Shown here: one piece after another, positions 49,621 to 61,725 of the stretch
Layout: each line of letters begins with the position of its first letter
Numbering within the stretch: position 1 is the first letter of the stretch
DNA from: Climacium dendroides
Taxonomy: Eukaryota; Streptophyta; Bryopsida; Hypnales; Climaciaceae
DNA: 64,000 nucleotides
NCBI GenBank assembly: GCA_950106755.1
Contig: OX467082.1
Span: 31,310,001 to 31,374,000 of the forward strand
Direction of reading: 5' to 3'
Notes under the pieces: generated by a model
The model's input: the letters and a program-made list of their open reading frames with translations, nothing else
Database searches by the model: none
Told to the model about the DNA's origin: nothing
Translations under genes and position numbers: made by a program

Positions 49621-49869
49621 TGACAGAATATCTGCATCATTGATTCATGTAAAGTACTTTTTTTCCCCCTCTTTTCATTGATATATCACATGATTCTTTT
49701 TGAAGCTTCTTTGTTTTATGATAAATATTCTATTCCAAAATCAATGTACTAGTTAAGAGTGAGAGTTGGGGAGGGTTGAGAGGGTTATAATGTCAATTTT
49801 TTTGAATTAATAACATCCATGTGAGTATGTTCTAGTTGATCTACGGTGCACAATGAGATGAGAAGTAGT

Positions 49870-50665
49870 TTAACCCTTAAATGATCTTTGGACTTGTTTT
49901 GAGAGAATCATTGATAAAAAGTGAGTTTTGGAATGTTTCAACCTACTTGACAATGAATATTGCTTGCTAAGCATTGGATTTAGGTTACAAAGTCAAAGTT
50001 CTATTCAATGTTCACTATGAGTGAACAGATTTTGGACAAGCAGTGAGCCCCATGTCCTAGTTCAAGGCTTGGACTGCCCACTAGACAAGGGATTTCATTT
50101 AAACCCTAAATTTTTTTGGATTTGTAACCATATAAATTCAAACTAGACATGTTAGAGATCTCATAGGAAATGAAAGCACAACAATATCACTTACGAAGTG
50201 AAAGATTATAATGTTTGACTATGAGGGTGTTAAAACTATGAAAATCTTTCAATTCTCTTTTTGCGTGTCAAATCTAAAAAGTTGGTGACCAAAAAAATAC
50301 AAGGTTAAAGGGCCTAACATGTATAACCCCAATCAATTTATGGCTTCTTAAAATGTACTCTATAATTTTTTTAAATAAATTTTGAATGTGTTTTTCCTCC
50401 AAGATCTAGTGTATTTGAGGCTCATTTCCAAGAGCTCTCAACACTATAGGAAGTCAAGATCGCAATGGATACCCTTGCACAAAATTGTGAATAAAAAAAT
50501 CACTATCATTTATTTTCAAGATTGGATTTTTGATGCTAAAATTAAACTTCAAGAAGAACTTTTCAAAAAATATTAACTACTAAAAATAGCATCTTGATTA
50601 GATTTTATTTAACTTCAAAGTTTTGTAAACGCTAGATTTTGGTGCCTCAGGCATTTAGGGGTTAA
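49870..50665 (+). mobile_element. TIR element of the TTAACCCC family, 796 bases
   Basis: Ends are TTAACCCTTAAATG and GGCATTTAGGGGTTAA, an inverted pair. The body is homologous to 3,952-4,727. It contains no transposase. Confidence 0.65.
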
Positions 50666-51544
50666 GGGTTAATCTTTTTTTGACTAGCATGCAAAAGAAT
50701 GATAGGATTGCCTCAAAACCTAGATTTGGTATGTTAGTTATCTTCAAAGTTATAAAATACTCCTTTGCATCAAAATAATTGTATAGTTTACAAAAACTAG
50801 TTAAAAGAAGCTCAAATTTTGTCAAAAAACAATGGTACTCGGTGCTTACAATATATATTATAGTACCATGTGCTTGTCATATGTGTGCCATTACAATACC
50901 GTATTGTGAAAAATTGTTATTTGCATATTTGTGTTTTTTAGTGCATTTCCAAACTAAATTTGATTTAACTAGTTTTCTTGAACCACATAATTATTGATGT
51001 AGATGAACATTACCTTTATTCTAAATTGCATTTGATTCTTTATTGTCTTTTTGGAGTTATGCTCCTTTGGAATAGATAAGGAATAGGTGAATGCAACCTA
51101 ATCACATTATGTTGTCTATTTCTTGATTTGTGTTTCAATTCCCCTCTTTCAAATCCAAGCTAAAAGGACATCAATTTTTGCATTTGATTTAGTGCATAAT
51201 AATTGACCCTTTTGTTTTAGCTTGGGTTTGCAAATGGTGGTAGAAAAGACCAATATAATAAAAAGAAGCTTGGTTATTCCAAAAGAAGCCATGTTATTCT
51301 CCACAAAACAACATATGCCTCATTATTCCAAAAAGAATACAATTCAAGAACAAAAAATCAAGTGCAATTATTGAATAAAAAGAGAAAAAGAGAACAAGAA
51401 GGCGACAATTTTCATGAATTATGAAATGTTGTGTAAGGTAAACCTATCTATGACAAGCAAACCGCTCATGATAAGCACTTATGAAACTACTCCATTAAAG
51501 TCTTATATCAATCTATGATAGAAATTTTCTAATAATTGGAATTA
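50666..51544. other. AT-rich intergenic DNA
   Basis: No supported feature is seen. Confidence 0.5.
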
Positions 51545-51880
51545 GGACTACATTAGGTTGATTTGTGGCCATAATCCATGCCTTGGGAGATGGTCACAAT
51601 TTACACCTTTTTAGTGTAAGTCATCATAAAAAGTTATTTTTTTTTATTCCTTCAAATGTCATGATCATGTTAGAAAATGTTGGGCTTGCTTTAGGTGGTA
51701 AGATGACCATCATGGAAACACTTTGTGCTGATTGGGGATAGTTTACAGAATCTTTTATACCAAATGAGCAGCACACTTCAAAAATTCATAACAAATTCAT
51801 ACTTTGACCAAAAAATAAAATTTCAATTGTTTCCTTCATTTCTCACATTTGTCTTTGTATGGGAAAAAATCTGAATTTTT
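51545..51880 (+). repeat. Dispersed repeat, copy 2 (partner at 839-1,145)
   Basis: See 839. Both copies end with TTTCTCACA-TTGTCTTT and TATGGGAAAAAAT. Confidence 0.5.
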
Positions 51881-52492
51881 TTGCTAATGGCAACACAACA
51901 AAACACTCCACCTGCCTGTCATAGGCAGGTTTACCTTAGTTCTTGGGCTGAAACGCGAGAAATTCTTTGGAACTTGAAACTCTATTTACTTGTCAAGGTA
52001 CCGATACTTACGAAACGATGGAATGAGTAACGATGGACACAGAAATTAGAAAAATCTGCTACACGAGAGACGTTCTGCACAGCTTGGACTAAGCTCAGCG
52101 ACCGACCCACACAAGCGCAAAGCACAAAAAATGCATTTTGCTAACCAAACTATGATTCCACATCAAAAACACAAGTCGACCTCATCTGTTTCCAAGTAAA
52201 CTCTCTGACCCAATTCGTAAACACACTATGGCCCCATGTCACTGTCACTGTAAAATGAAAAAGAGTTCTTTCGTTTATACATAATGCAAGGTATGCTAAT
52301 AATCTAACAAACAACGATTTGCTAGACAGTGCATCCCTAACCCTAACCCTAACGCCCCCTCAACTGAAATCGGAGACCCTCGAAACAACCTTTCTCGTGC
52401 TCCAAAAGAGAATTGGTGTCAATTGCCAGAGCCTTACAAAATCGAGCAATCCGTTGATCACATCACCATGCCGGAATCGAGACATTTGGGGA
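51881..52492. other. Flank of the small minus-strand gene, with a short telomere-like run
   Basis: CCCTAA occurs three times in tandem at 52,335-52,353. This is short and differs from the usual plant unit CCCTAAA, so it may be chance. The rest probably includes the 3' untranslated region of the candidate gene at 52,493-52,840 on the minus strand. Confidence 0.4.
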
Positions 52493-52840
52493 TTAGCTAC
52501 TAATCTTCTCGGATGTCTCCTCAATGTCCGCGCCGAATTTCTCTTTGAAAGCGTCCTGTCGTTGAACCCAAATGATGTGCCCCTGGATCTCCAACCAATA
52601 CATACAGCAATTATGAGCAACGTCCGCGTCGAGAACGAAAGTAGAAGAGAAACTTCGCGTAGCTTTCACGTTTGGTGAACGAATGCGAGAAAGAAAACGG
52701 CCAAATAACATGAACGCGGATCGTCGACGGTACAAGATAGAAACAAGAAGCGAAATACAGAGATGGACAGGAATCCGACTGACCTGCAGAGCAGCGGCCC
52801 ATGCGATGAGAATCGCACCCATTACGGCCTTCTTGTCCAT
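52493..52840 (-). CDS. Candidate small membrane protein, 48 residues, two exons
   Basis: On the minus strand, exon 1 is 52840-52784 and encodes MDKKAVMGAILIAWAAALQ, with a hydrophobic stretch at residues 6-18. A donor CAG|GTCAGT follows at once. An acceptor ATCCAG|GGG at 52,583 opens exon 2 (52582-52493), which ends in TAGC TAA context after GHIIWVQRQDAFKEKFG and an acidic tail. The join is in frame, gives 48 residues and leaves a 201-base intron. Without splicing the frame is also open (115 residues), but the middle is basic and unlike the ends. The gene is divergent from eS17 copy 1 with about 390 bases between start codons. I do not recognise the family. A single-span organelle or ER membrane peptide is a guess. 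Confidence 0.45.
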   Translation of the reverse strand: MDKKAVMGAILIAWAAALQVSRIPVHLCISLLVSILYRRRSAFMLFGRFLSRIRSPNVKATRSFSSTFVLDADVAHNCCMYWLEIQGHIIWVQRQDAFKEKFGADIEETSEKISS

Positions 52841-53232
52841 GACTCAATCGTAACTCACGCACTTGCACATTTGGCAGCGCAAACCTAGAAACGCAGGCCA
52901 AAGGGTGGAATGTACGTAACAAGACATGTAATCGCTGAATCACGGAATCAACCTCTAACTTCTCATATGTTTACGACCGGTAACCGGTACCGGTACTGCC
53001 CAAAGTCAGTTTCCTGGTCTGGATCCCCAGTGGGGCTGGGGTTGCACTCTGGCTGGCACGGTAGCGGAGCCTGGATACGACGGCACCCTAATACCGTGCT
53101 TCTTCGGCTGGCTCGTCCCAAAGCCCTAACTCTCAGTGGAATTCGTTCTTTTTGCAGCGCTAGTGATTGCCTGCTCTCGCGTCCTAGCGCCATCCCTCGC
53201 GCCTGTGCGTGTTCTATCTCAGTTTCGCCACC
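52841..53232. promoter_or_regulatory. Probable bidirectional promoter, small gene and eS17 copy 1
   Basis: About 390 bases separate the two divergent start codons. The region is GC-rich. It carries ACCGGTAACCGGTACCGGTA (52,976-52,995), a run of ACCGGT palindromes that also occurs about 260 bases upstream of eS17 copy 2. GCCCTAAC at 53,123 is close to the telo-box found in many plant ribosomal-protein promoters. The eS17-proximal 200 bases match the upstream of copy 2 with clear divergence. Confidence 0.5.
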
Positions 53233-54533
53233 ATGGTACGTCCTCTCTAACCCTTTCTCCGCTGTATTTCATACTTTTTGGCGATTTGCACGGTGTTGTT
53301 GATTTCCCCAGAAGACGGCATTTTTCTCATTTTAGGGTTTGGCGGGTTGAGATTGATGTTTCTCCGAGGTTTGCGTGTGTGTTACTAGCGCGATTTGGTA
53401 GTAGAAGACTTTGGGTGATTCTGGGTCGATGGCCGCGGAAATTTCTTTTAGGGTTTCCTCTCACCAGCTACGTGATGTAATTTTATCATCCCGACTGGGA
53501 GGAGGAAGTGAGAAGGCATGGCACGTCGCACGTTTGACTGGCCTGGCCCTAATGTTATGTAATATAATGCAATGCAATGCACGGAGGCTTATCGCGAGGA
53601 TTGCACTTCGGTCCTCACGGATTGAGTTTGGATGGGTAGTTGAGCTGACGCGCACAATCTCACTGATTTTAGGTCATTAATCGTGAATGTCGAAGTAGAA
53701 GCTCCAAGGCCCCGGAATCAAGTTGACGAAGCGAGAATCGTAAGAAAGAGGGAGTCTTTTCTACGGGACCTATGATCGAATGTGGCTAGTTCAGTTCGTC
53801 CACCGATGAGTACTGATGTAGAGCCATGGTATTTCCAATGGAGTACCACGTTGGCGAGGTCGGGCATCGCAGGTCGGGGATGAATTTCGTCTCTTAGCGG
53901 ACTTTGTCGGCCAACCACACTAGACTGTAGTCTTAAGCTGGGTCCTAGCACTGGAAAATATCAATGGAATTTGAAGTGTTGATCTTGTCCCGAACATCTG
54001 TGTAGTACCCCGGCAATGAGGTCAATTGAGTGGACGGCGCGGGAGAGAGCGTTTCTGACTGTTTTTTATTCGCTGTGACTAATTAACAGGGTCGCGTGAG
54101 GACGAAAACCGTGAAGAAGGCGTCCCGTGTGATGATCGAGCGGTACTACTCTCGCATGACGCTGGACTTCCAGACGAACAAGAAGATCGCGGAGGAGGTG
54201 GCGATCATCCCTTCGAAGCGTCTGCGCAACAAGATCGCGGGGTTCGCCACACATCTGATGAAGCGCATCCAGCGGGGTCCTGTGCGCGGGATTTCTCTGA
54301 AGTTGCAGGAGGAGGAGCGCGAGCGTCGCATGGACTTCGTTCCGGAGGAGTCGGCCATCAAGACGGACGTGATCGAGGTGGATCGCGAGACGATCGAGCT
54401 GTTGGCGCACTTGAACATGCCGCAGCTGGCGGGCGTGGTGCAGCAGGCGGCCCCCGCTTCGGGAGGCGGCTTTTTCAAGCCTCAAGGGGGAGGAGGGTTC
54501 CAGGGCAACAGGGACAGGAACAACCGGAACTAG
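53233..54533 (+). CDS. RPS17: 40S ribosomal protein eS17, copy 1
   Basis: Exon 1 is only the ATG (53,233-53,235, in GCCACCATGG context). An intron of 854 bases (53,236-54,089) follows, then exon 2 at 54,090-54,533. The protein has 148 residues starting [20 protein letters not shown] and contains [40 protein letters not shown] and the acidic/glycine-rich tail usual for plant eS17. It is a component of the small ribosomal subunit near the head/beak. The start must be the isolated ATG because exon 2 lacks an upstream in-frame methionine before GRVRTK. Codon use is strongly GC-ending. Exon 2 is essentially identical to copy 2. Confidence 0.95.
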
Positions 54534-55064
54534 AGTATTGGGCCTTCCTTTGGGCCGTCGGGATTGAGACCATGCAGCGTAACCCGTCTGCTGGAGCCAG
54601 GTTTAGTGCAGTGATTATATATATTTCGTCAACATGATTGAGCATTATTTTACGTGCAGACAGAGTTTTACTGTACTCGCTTGTGTGCTCTTCTGATGGT
54701 TTGGTGCCCGGGGCTATGTCAGTATTTTTCGAAATTATTGGCATTCTTTGTGCTAGTTTTTTTCGGCCCCAGGTTGGTGTTCGGGATTTGTGGTCGGGTT
54801 TTTGGGCTGGTTTGATCGGAAGTTCTTCGGCTTTGTCCCCATTTTTCATGATCTATTTACTTGCAGCGATCATTGTTTAGTGCATTTTGTTTAGCGATCA
54901 TTGTTTAGGAGTCGCGCGTCCTAATGTGGAGAATTGTGTGTGGACTTATGTTGTATCTGTTTTATACTCTAGTTGCAGTGGTGTACGCTGGGTTGTCCTG
55001 ATACTGTAAACTTCATGCTTTGTATGCCTTCTTTTTCACTTTCTGCTGTGATCGCCACTGATTT
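54534..55064 (+). repeat. 3' flank of eS17 copy 1, almost identical to copy 2
   Basis: The match to 60,058-60,583 (reverse complement) continues to about 55,064. By eye I see two substitutions (GTTCGGGATTTG against GTTTGGGATCTG), one three-base gap (GTTCTTCGG against GTTCGG), and a change at the far edge. It includes the 3' untranslated region. The 124-residue frame on the minus strand is an accident. Confidence 0.8.
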
Positions 55065-56149
55065 TTTGTTTTTGCGTGTCTTCTCTATGTGGTAGTTTGC
55101 ACGGGTATTGTCTCTCGTGTATTGTTCAATGGTCTTCGAATATGTTTGGGCATCACTCTTTTAAGTCAATGTCCGTGTTTTCGTCATGGCCTGGCTCTAT
55201 TCAGGATCTTTGCACTTGGACTACGAATTCCTAATTTGCGTGGTGGCGATGCAACCCGGTTGGGAATTGATGTGTTTCTTGTGTGGCTTTTGTGTTCTAT
55301 TTTTTATTGAATTCTCTGCTTTATGGTAAATCTTTGCCTTTGGCTCATACACATAGGACAGTGGGGCGCTGAGATGTGAACAGTGGGAGTGATAGTTGGA
55401 TCCGATTTTGCTTTTCATATTCTATTTGCTGGAGAATCGACCTCCTTTAAATAAAATTCAAGCTTAGAAGAAGCACTGTAAATATGGGTACCATTCCCTT
55501 GGGTGAGGTCCCTCTTGATTTGGAGACTTTCAGGTCATGACATTCAGATTTTTACGTTGGAAAGCATGATAGAAATGTTGCTACCGAGTACTCTTTTATT
55601 CAACATCATGACCAGCGTTCACAGAACTGGCAAAATTTGCTCCTTTGCTACTTAAAATTTTTCAGTAGTTAAATGTACATTGGAGAAAATCCTTCAAAAA
55701 ACTAGATTTTAGCCATTTCTAGAGCTACAATGCAAGAGCTTTATTAAAAGTCCATTTTTATCATAATTTTTTTAAATAAAAATGAGAAAGAATTCCAGAA
55801 TTCCTCTCAATTCCTCTAAAGGCACATAAAAAGTGTTACAAAGGTTACAAAATGAGAAAATTCCTTGATGGGTTATTTATTTATTGTCTCTACACTTTTT
55901 GTATTGTTACTTATTAGAGTATTTGGTTTTGAAAAGTTTCCAAGGATGTTTAATTGCCTACATTAAGGAATATTTTTTCCAATTTATATCATTTCAAGGA
56001 ATTAAAATACCTAAATTTTTTTAATTATGTATAGACAGCGATAAAGTAACTTTGCCAAAAACTTTTCTTAACAATAACATTGTTGTGATTCTTCCTTCAC
56101 ATTCATGAAAACCAAAAAATCATTGAAAGTACGTACCAATGTTATATTC
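55065..56149. other. Spacer between the eS17 copies, left part
   Basis: Positions 55,065-55,400 are moderately GC-rich and may be more downstream transcribed sequence. After that the DNA is AT-rich. No gene is seen. Confidence 0.45.
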
Positions 56150-57074
56150 TTAACCCCTAAAGGACGGTTTGTCTCCTTGAGGACAATTTGTGTTCAGGTA
56201 GGTTCCTATTATCTCAATTTGTAGTGAATGTTTTTGAGATTTTTTGAGGTTGTGGAGTTTGCTGAGAATTTTGTGAATATATAATTTTTGTTTCAATCAG
56301 TGCCCAAGAGAAAAAGTTATGGCACAATAAGCCAAAAATAAAAGTCAATGGGCAGCACAAAAAAATAAAAAAAAGTTAAAAAATATATTTTTTTTTCCTA
56401 AAATCTTATATTTTTGTCTACATTTGAAGCTTTGATTCATTCCATTTGGACCAGTTAGGAGAAAGTTATAGACAATCATAGTTTTTTAGGCAATCTAAGC
56501 ATCTTCTTGAAAAAATAACTTATAGGATTCATTTGTGAATACAATTTTTACAATTTTCAAAAAAAAAAATTTAGACAAGGTTAGGTTTGCTTTTTAGAAC
56601 AATCTCACCATTGGAATTATCGTATGTCAATTCCATCTTAAAGCTATTAATGATTTAGTTTCTCCTTCAATCTTTAACCTACTTCTACTTAACAATTTTT
56701 TAATGAGTGGAAATTAAGTGTTTTTTTGTTGAATTTTTTTCCTTAGATTCTCAACTCAACTATTCAAGATGGAATTTTAGAAAATCAAAATTATCAGTGT
56801 AAAAATTTTTAGTTAAAAAGATTCAAAGCCAAAAAATCTAGTCAAGCAAGTTGCAAAAAGACTTGTTTTCTTTACTTTGGATGCAAATATCTTGCAATCT
56901 ATGTTGTCAAATTTGATGAAATTTTTACCACATGTTTTCAAACAAGTTAAGTACAAGATCCTATGGTTGGATTTTGAAAAAACATATTTTTTTGGTTTTC
57001 TTAAGTGAATGCAGTAGAAGGAGTAGTTCTAAGTGGTTTTTGACAGAAAACACCCTCGGGGCTTTAGGGGTTAA
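56150..57074 (+). mobile_element. TIR element of the TTAACCCC family, best-preserved ends, 925 bases
   Basis: Ends TTAACCCCTAAAG and CTTTAGGGGTTAA are a perfect 13-base inverted pair. The start continues with GTAGGTTCCTATTATCTCAATTT, which matches 20,940-20,970. The end matches 21,205-21,266 (GTAGTT, AGTGGTTTT, GACAGAAAA). It encodes no transposase and lies between the two eS17 genes. Confidence 0.7.
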
Positions 57075-60057
57075 ATGAAAAGTAAATAGAAAATCCTATA
57101 TTTTGGGCACCTCAACTTCCATCCTCCAAGTACCTAAACTTTCTTGAAATGTTGGAATTTTTTCAAGAGACTTGTCTTTGAAGCCTCAAAACCAAATTTG
57201 TCCCTCAAACTTATGTCTCTCTTTTAAAAAAGCATATTGAAACATTTTTAAGGAAATATTATATTCATTATGATAGAATGATGAAAAGTCTCTTAAAAAC
57301 CTTTCAATTGTGAAGAAATGCCTTGAAGACGACAATTTTATATAGAATTGCTTTGGACAATAACACTCTAATTTGGATGAATAAATGAAATTCATCCATA
57401 GATTGTAAGTTTCATCCATTTCTATAGATGTAAATAACTTCATCTATCTAATGACTATTGTTTTCGACACTGCCTAGAATAAATGAAAAAAATGGTAAAT
57501 ACAACTTAGAAAGATACCAAGTTATAGATTGGATTGTCAATTGACAAATTGAAGACTTTTCCAAATATTATTGGCCAATTCAATATTTTGAAAAAAATGA
57601 AACCATGCCACATGTGGTCAAAGCAAAAACAAATAATTTTTCATTGTAGACAATATAACATTAGATGAGTTTTTAGCTCTCTAGAGCATTGTTAGTTCCC
57701 AACAATTTTCAAACTACAAAACTGCCCTTCAGAGGGCCATGGCAACTCACTAATGTGGCACAATGACTGCCATGTCTGAAAAAAATTCCAAAAAATAAAG
57801 ATTTTTTTTTTTCGATTTTTTTTTTCATTTCAAGAATGTAATTTTTTTTTTAAATTTGGGAACAACTATTCGCTAGAACTACTGGGGGATCGGCATTGGG
57901 AATGAGCCTAAAATAGCCCTCTCGACCCCCCAAAAATCACCTAATGGGTTGCTTTTCATACCCTTCTCAATCCTATTTGGATTTAATTGAATCCATATAT
58001 CACTAAAATGACTACCCAATTGCATCATTTTAAGATTTTAGAGAATGATTGGAACTTATAGTTAGCCAATGAATGTCACATAGTCCAAAACTACTCTTTC
58101 TACCTATATTGCAGTCTCTTTCACTCCTTCAAGCTTACAAAAATTGAAATTTGATCTCACATCATACGGTTTAATATTTTGGACAAAATTCAAAAATTTC
58201 CATTGAGTTTATTTTGAAATAACTATGATGAAATTGGAGAACTATTTTTCCAAAAAAACTAGTATCGTGCTCAACTATCAAGGTTGTGAAAAAGTCATTT
58301 TAAAAAATTTGTTGGAATTTTAGGAATTTTTTACTTTTAAATTCTAAAAAAATATATGAAAAATATAGATTTTGAAGAAATATTTCTAACATATGAGAAA
58401 TTTGATTTTTCAACTTCAATCAAATATTTGGAATCAAATGCCAATTTTGATAATTGAGTATAGTACAAAAGCTTAAGCAAGTGATTGAAGGATCTGAGAA
58501 ATCAATCATTCTTAGAAATCAATTCAAGGATTTACACCTAATTCCATAGGAATTTGGAGATTTGTAAAGTTAAAACATGAGAGTGTTTTATATTTTTGTC
58601 TCTTTGCATAGTGACTCAAAATTTCATGAAATCAAATGCTCACTATTCCTCAAAATAATTTGAAAATTGCTTTTAATTCAATATAATCATACATATCTCT
58701 ATTTCAAACATAGATTTATTAGTATTAGTGAATTAGAATTTTTTTATTGAACAAATTATTTGATCCAAAATTCAAAAAATTCAAAAATTAAGGAAAATGC
58801 ATATTTCAAGATGCCCTTTCATCAAAAGGTAAATGGTCATAGTAAACGCTACATCATATAGAACCATGTCTTACAAAAAAATTAGGAATTGGTTCTATAC
58901 AATTTTTCTCTTACCTCCTCTCGTAAGCAACACCAATGTATTAATTAGTCCAAATTTGACCCATTATTTGTATTTCAAATTCATAAAAAATACAAAGAAT
59001 AGAATTTTCATCTCCTTTCATGAAATTATTCATTTTTGACACATTTTGACTTAAAATTGAATGAATTTGATGTGACTCAAAAACTACTTAGAAATATTGT
59101 TCAATTAGGAAAGAAGACTTATATGTCCTCTTGTTAAAAAAAATTAGGAATTTAAATATATTTTTAAGTTCAATGAACAATTACAATTTTATCCAAATTT
59201 CTTTATCTAAAAAACCAATTATTTTACAAAAATCTCATACTATGACTATAATACTTAAACAAGTTATTCTTTGATATTTGGAATATAGCATAATATCTTG
59301 AATGATCAACATTATATGTAGACATATTCATAATATTCACAATTTTATTTAATGTAGCCACATCTAATCCCAATCCTACTACAAAACCAATCCAAAAAAG
59401 CCAAGATTCTATCCAACAAATAAATTCCTAAAGAAGCCAAAAATCTCTTCTAATTCCAACAAAACATAAGACAATTTTATATAAGAACCACACTCAAACA
59501 AATTCTTGGGCACTTTAGGTGTAATGAACTATTCAAGAAACCTACAAAAACCTACAAAAACACATATGTGCCCAATATGCCCAATATGCCCAATATAGGC
59601 AAATTTGCCCATCACGGACAAATTTGCATCCATAATTTTGTAATAAAATTCACATAAAGTTCATTTTGAAACAAGTGATCACTTCATATAGTATCATATA
59701 GTATGGAGACCTCTTCAAATAAGCAATTGCACTATGAGAGACTATTGCTCTACTTCCTCATAATAGCTTCCATTGACAACAAGCCTCCTCCCCCTGGATG
59801 GGCTACATTAAAAAATTGTTCATTCGTTCTGTAATGTCGTGCCTTCCAGAGGTGCGGCGCCCAAGCTCCCAGCTTAGACATATTTTGCCAGTCAGAATTA
59901 CCTTCATTTTCCCCCATAACGTATTCAAACATAAACCCTTAAACTTGTCAAAACCCAGAGTCATTGCTTACCTGAACATGATTACCAAATAAATGTCAAA
60001 ACAATGCCAAACCCTAAAAATATTACAACCATTCAGTTCCATAAGATACCAAGATAC
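57075..60057. other. Spacer between the eS17 copies, right part
   Basis: Mostly AT-rich without genes. A nine-base unit GCCCAATAT is repeated three times at 59,569-59,595. Positions 59,750-59,935 are less AT-rich and hold a minus-strand frame of 60 residues with WQNMSKLGAWAPHLW that I do not recognise. Confidence 0.45.
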
Positions 60058-60583
60058 ACCAGTGACGATCACAGCAGAAAGTGAAAAAGAAGGCATACAA
60101 AGCATGAAGTTTACAGTATCAGGACAACCCAGCGTACACCACTGCAACTAGAGTATAAAACAGATACAACATAAGTCCACACACAATTCTCCACATTAGG
60201 ACGCGCGACTCCTAAACAATGATCGCTAAACAAAATGCACTAAACAATGATCGCTGCAAGTAAATAGATCATGAAAAATGGGGACAAAGCCGAACTTCCG
60301 ATCAAACCAGCCCAAAAACCCGACCACAGATCCCAAACACCAACCTGGGGCCGAAAAAAACTAGCACAAAGAATGCCAATAATTTCGAAAAATACTGACA
60401 TAGCCCCGGGCACCAAACCATCAGAAGAGCACACAAGCGAGTACAGTAAAACTCTGTCTGCACGTAAAATAATGCTCAATCATGTTGACGAAATATATAT
60501 AATCACTGCACTAAACCTGGCTCCAGCAGACGGGTTACGCTGCATGGTCTCAATCCCGACGGCCCAAAGGAAGGCCCAATACT
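60058..60583 (-). repeat. 3' flank of eS17 copy 2, almost identical to copy 1
   Basis: It mirrors 54,534-55,064. The match stops at about 60,058, where copy 2 continues with unrelated sequence. Confidence 0.8.
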
Positions 60584-61725
60584 CTAGTTCCGGTTGTTCC
60601 TGTCCCTGTTGCCCTGGAACCCTCCTCCCCCTTGAGGCTTGAAAAAGCCGCCTCCCGAAGCGGGGGCCGCCTGCTGCACCACGCCCGCCAGCTGCGGCAT
60701 GTTCAAGTGCGCCAACAGCTCGATCGTCTCGCGATCCACCTCGATCACGTCCGTCTTGATGGCCGACTCCTCCGGAACGAAGTCCATGCGACGCTCGCGC
60801 TCCTCCTCCTGCAACTTCAGAGAAATCCCGCGCACAGGACCCCGCTGGATGCGCTTCATCAGATGTGTGGCGAACCCCGCGATCTTGTTGCGCAGACGCT
60901 TCGAAGGGATGATCGCCACCTCCTCCGCGATCTTCTTGTTCGTCTGGAAGTCCAGCGTCATGCGAGAGTAGTACCGCTCGATCATCACACGGGACGCCTT
61001 CTTCACGGTTTTCGTCCTCACGCGACCCTGTTAATTAGTCACAGCGAATAAAAACAGTCAGAGACGCTCTCTATACCCAATTAACCGCATTCGGGAGTTC
61101 ACACAGGTCGGAAAGAACGATGAACATTTTACGACCTCGACAATTCCTAGCGCACCAAACCAGTGTCCCAAACCACACGTCCCAGACACCCAACTCCCTC
61201 ATCCTCGATTCGTCACCACAGTGCCCGTTACGTCGGCGCCTGTGACTTGACATTTCGAGAAATGACCTAATTCTCAGGAGATTCTTGAGCGTGCACTCAT
61301 CCAGCAATTCAACCGCAATCAGTGAGTGAAACCAGGGACAGGAGTCCACTGCCCGCGACAAGCCTCCGAGTATTACACAATGTCAAGACAGGGCAATTCA
61401 GACAGAATCGGTACGAGCCAACCGTCATTATTCCCTCTTCTCATTCGCAACGGCATAACTGCGTCACCTCCGAGAGGAAAACCCTAAACTCACGACCGCA
61501 CACCTCCGACCCGGAATCGATCATCGAATCCCCTCCCAAACACTCTGCTACCAGTACCCGCCAACTAACGCACGCACAACACTCCGGGAGACGGCAATCC
61601 CCACCCGCTCACCAAACCCTAAATTGAGAAAATATCTTGCTGCGGCAATGCCAATCAACTCAGTGCAATCGCCAAAGAAAATACAGCGACAGCGGAGAAG
61701 GGGCGCGATAGGAAAAACGTACCAT
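60584..61725 (-). CDS. RPS17: 40S ribosomal protein eS17, copy 2
   Basis: Exon 1 is the ATG alone at 61,725-61,723, followed by an intron of 695 bases (61,722-61,028) and exon 2 at 61,027-60,584. The 148-residue protein is identical to copy 1. The intron is clearly related to that of copy 1 (same donor GTACGT, CTCCGCTGT, GGCGATT-GCAC, TTAGGGTTTGG) but has many substitutions and indels until its last 45 bases, where it becomes nearly identical. The promoter is likewise related but diverged. Both copies look intact and expressible. Confidence 0.95.

Noticed and set aside
54066..54485. 139- and 110-residue minus-strand frames over eS17 copy 1, and their twins over copy 2
   Set aside because: They exist because the GC-rich eS17 exon lacks antisense stops. 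Their presence in both copies follows from nucleotide identity, not selection.
54475..54849. 124-residue frame antisense to the eS17 3' flank, present in both copies
   Set aside because: Duplicated with the flank. It carries an in-frame three-base gap and replacement changes within a nearly identical tract and has no recognisable domain.
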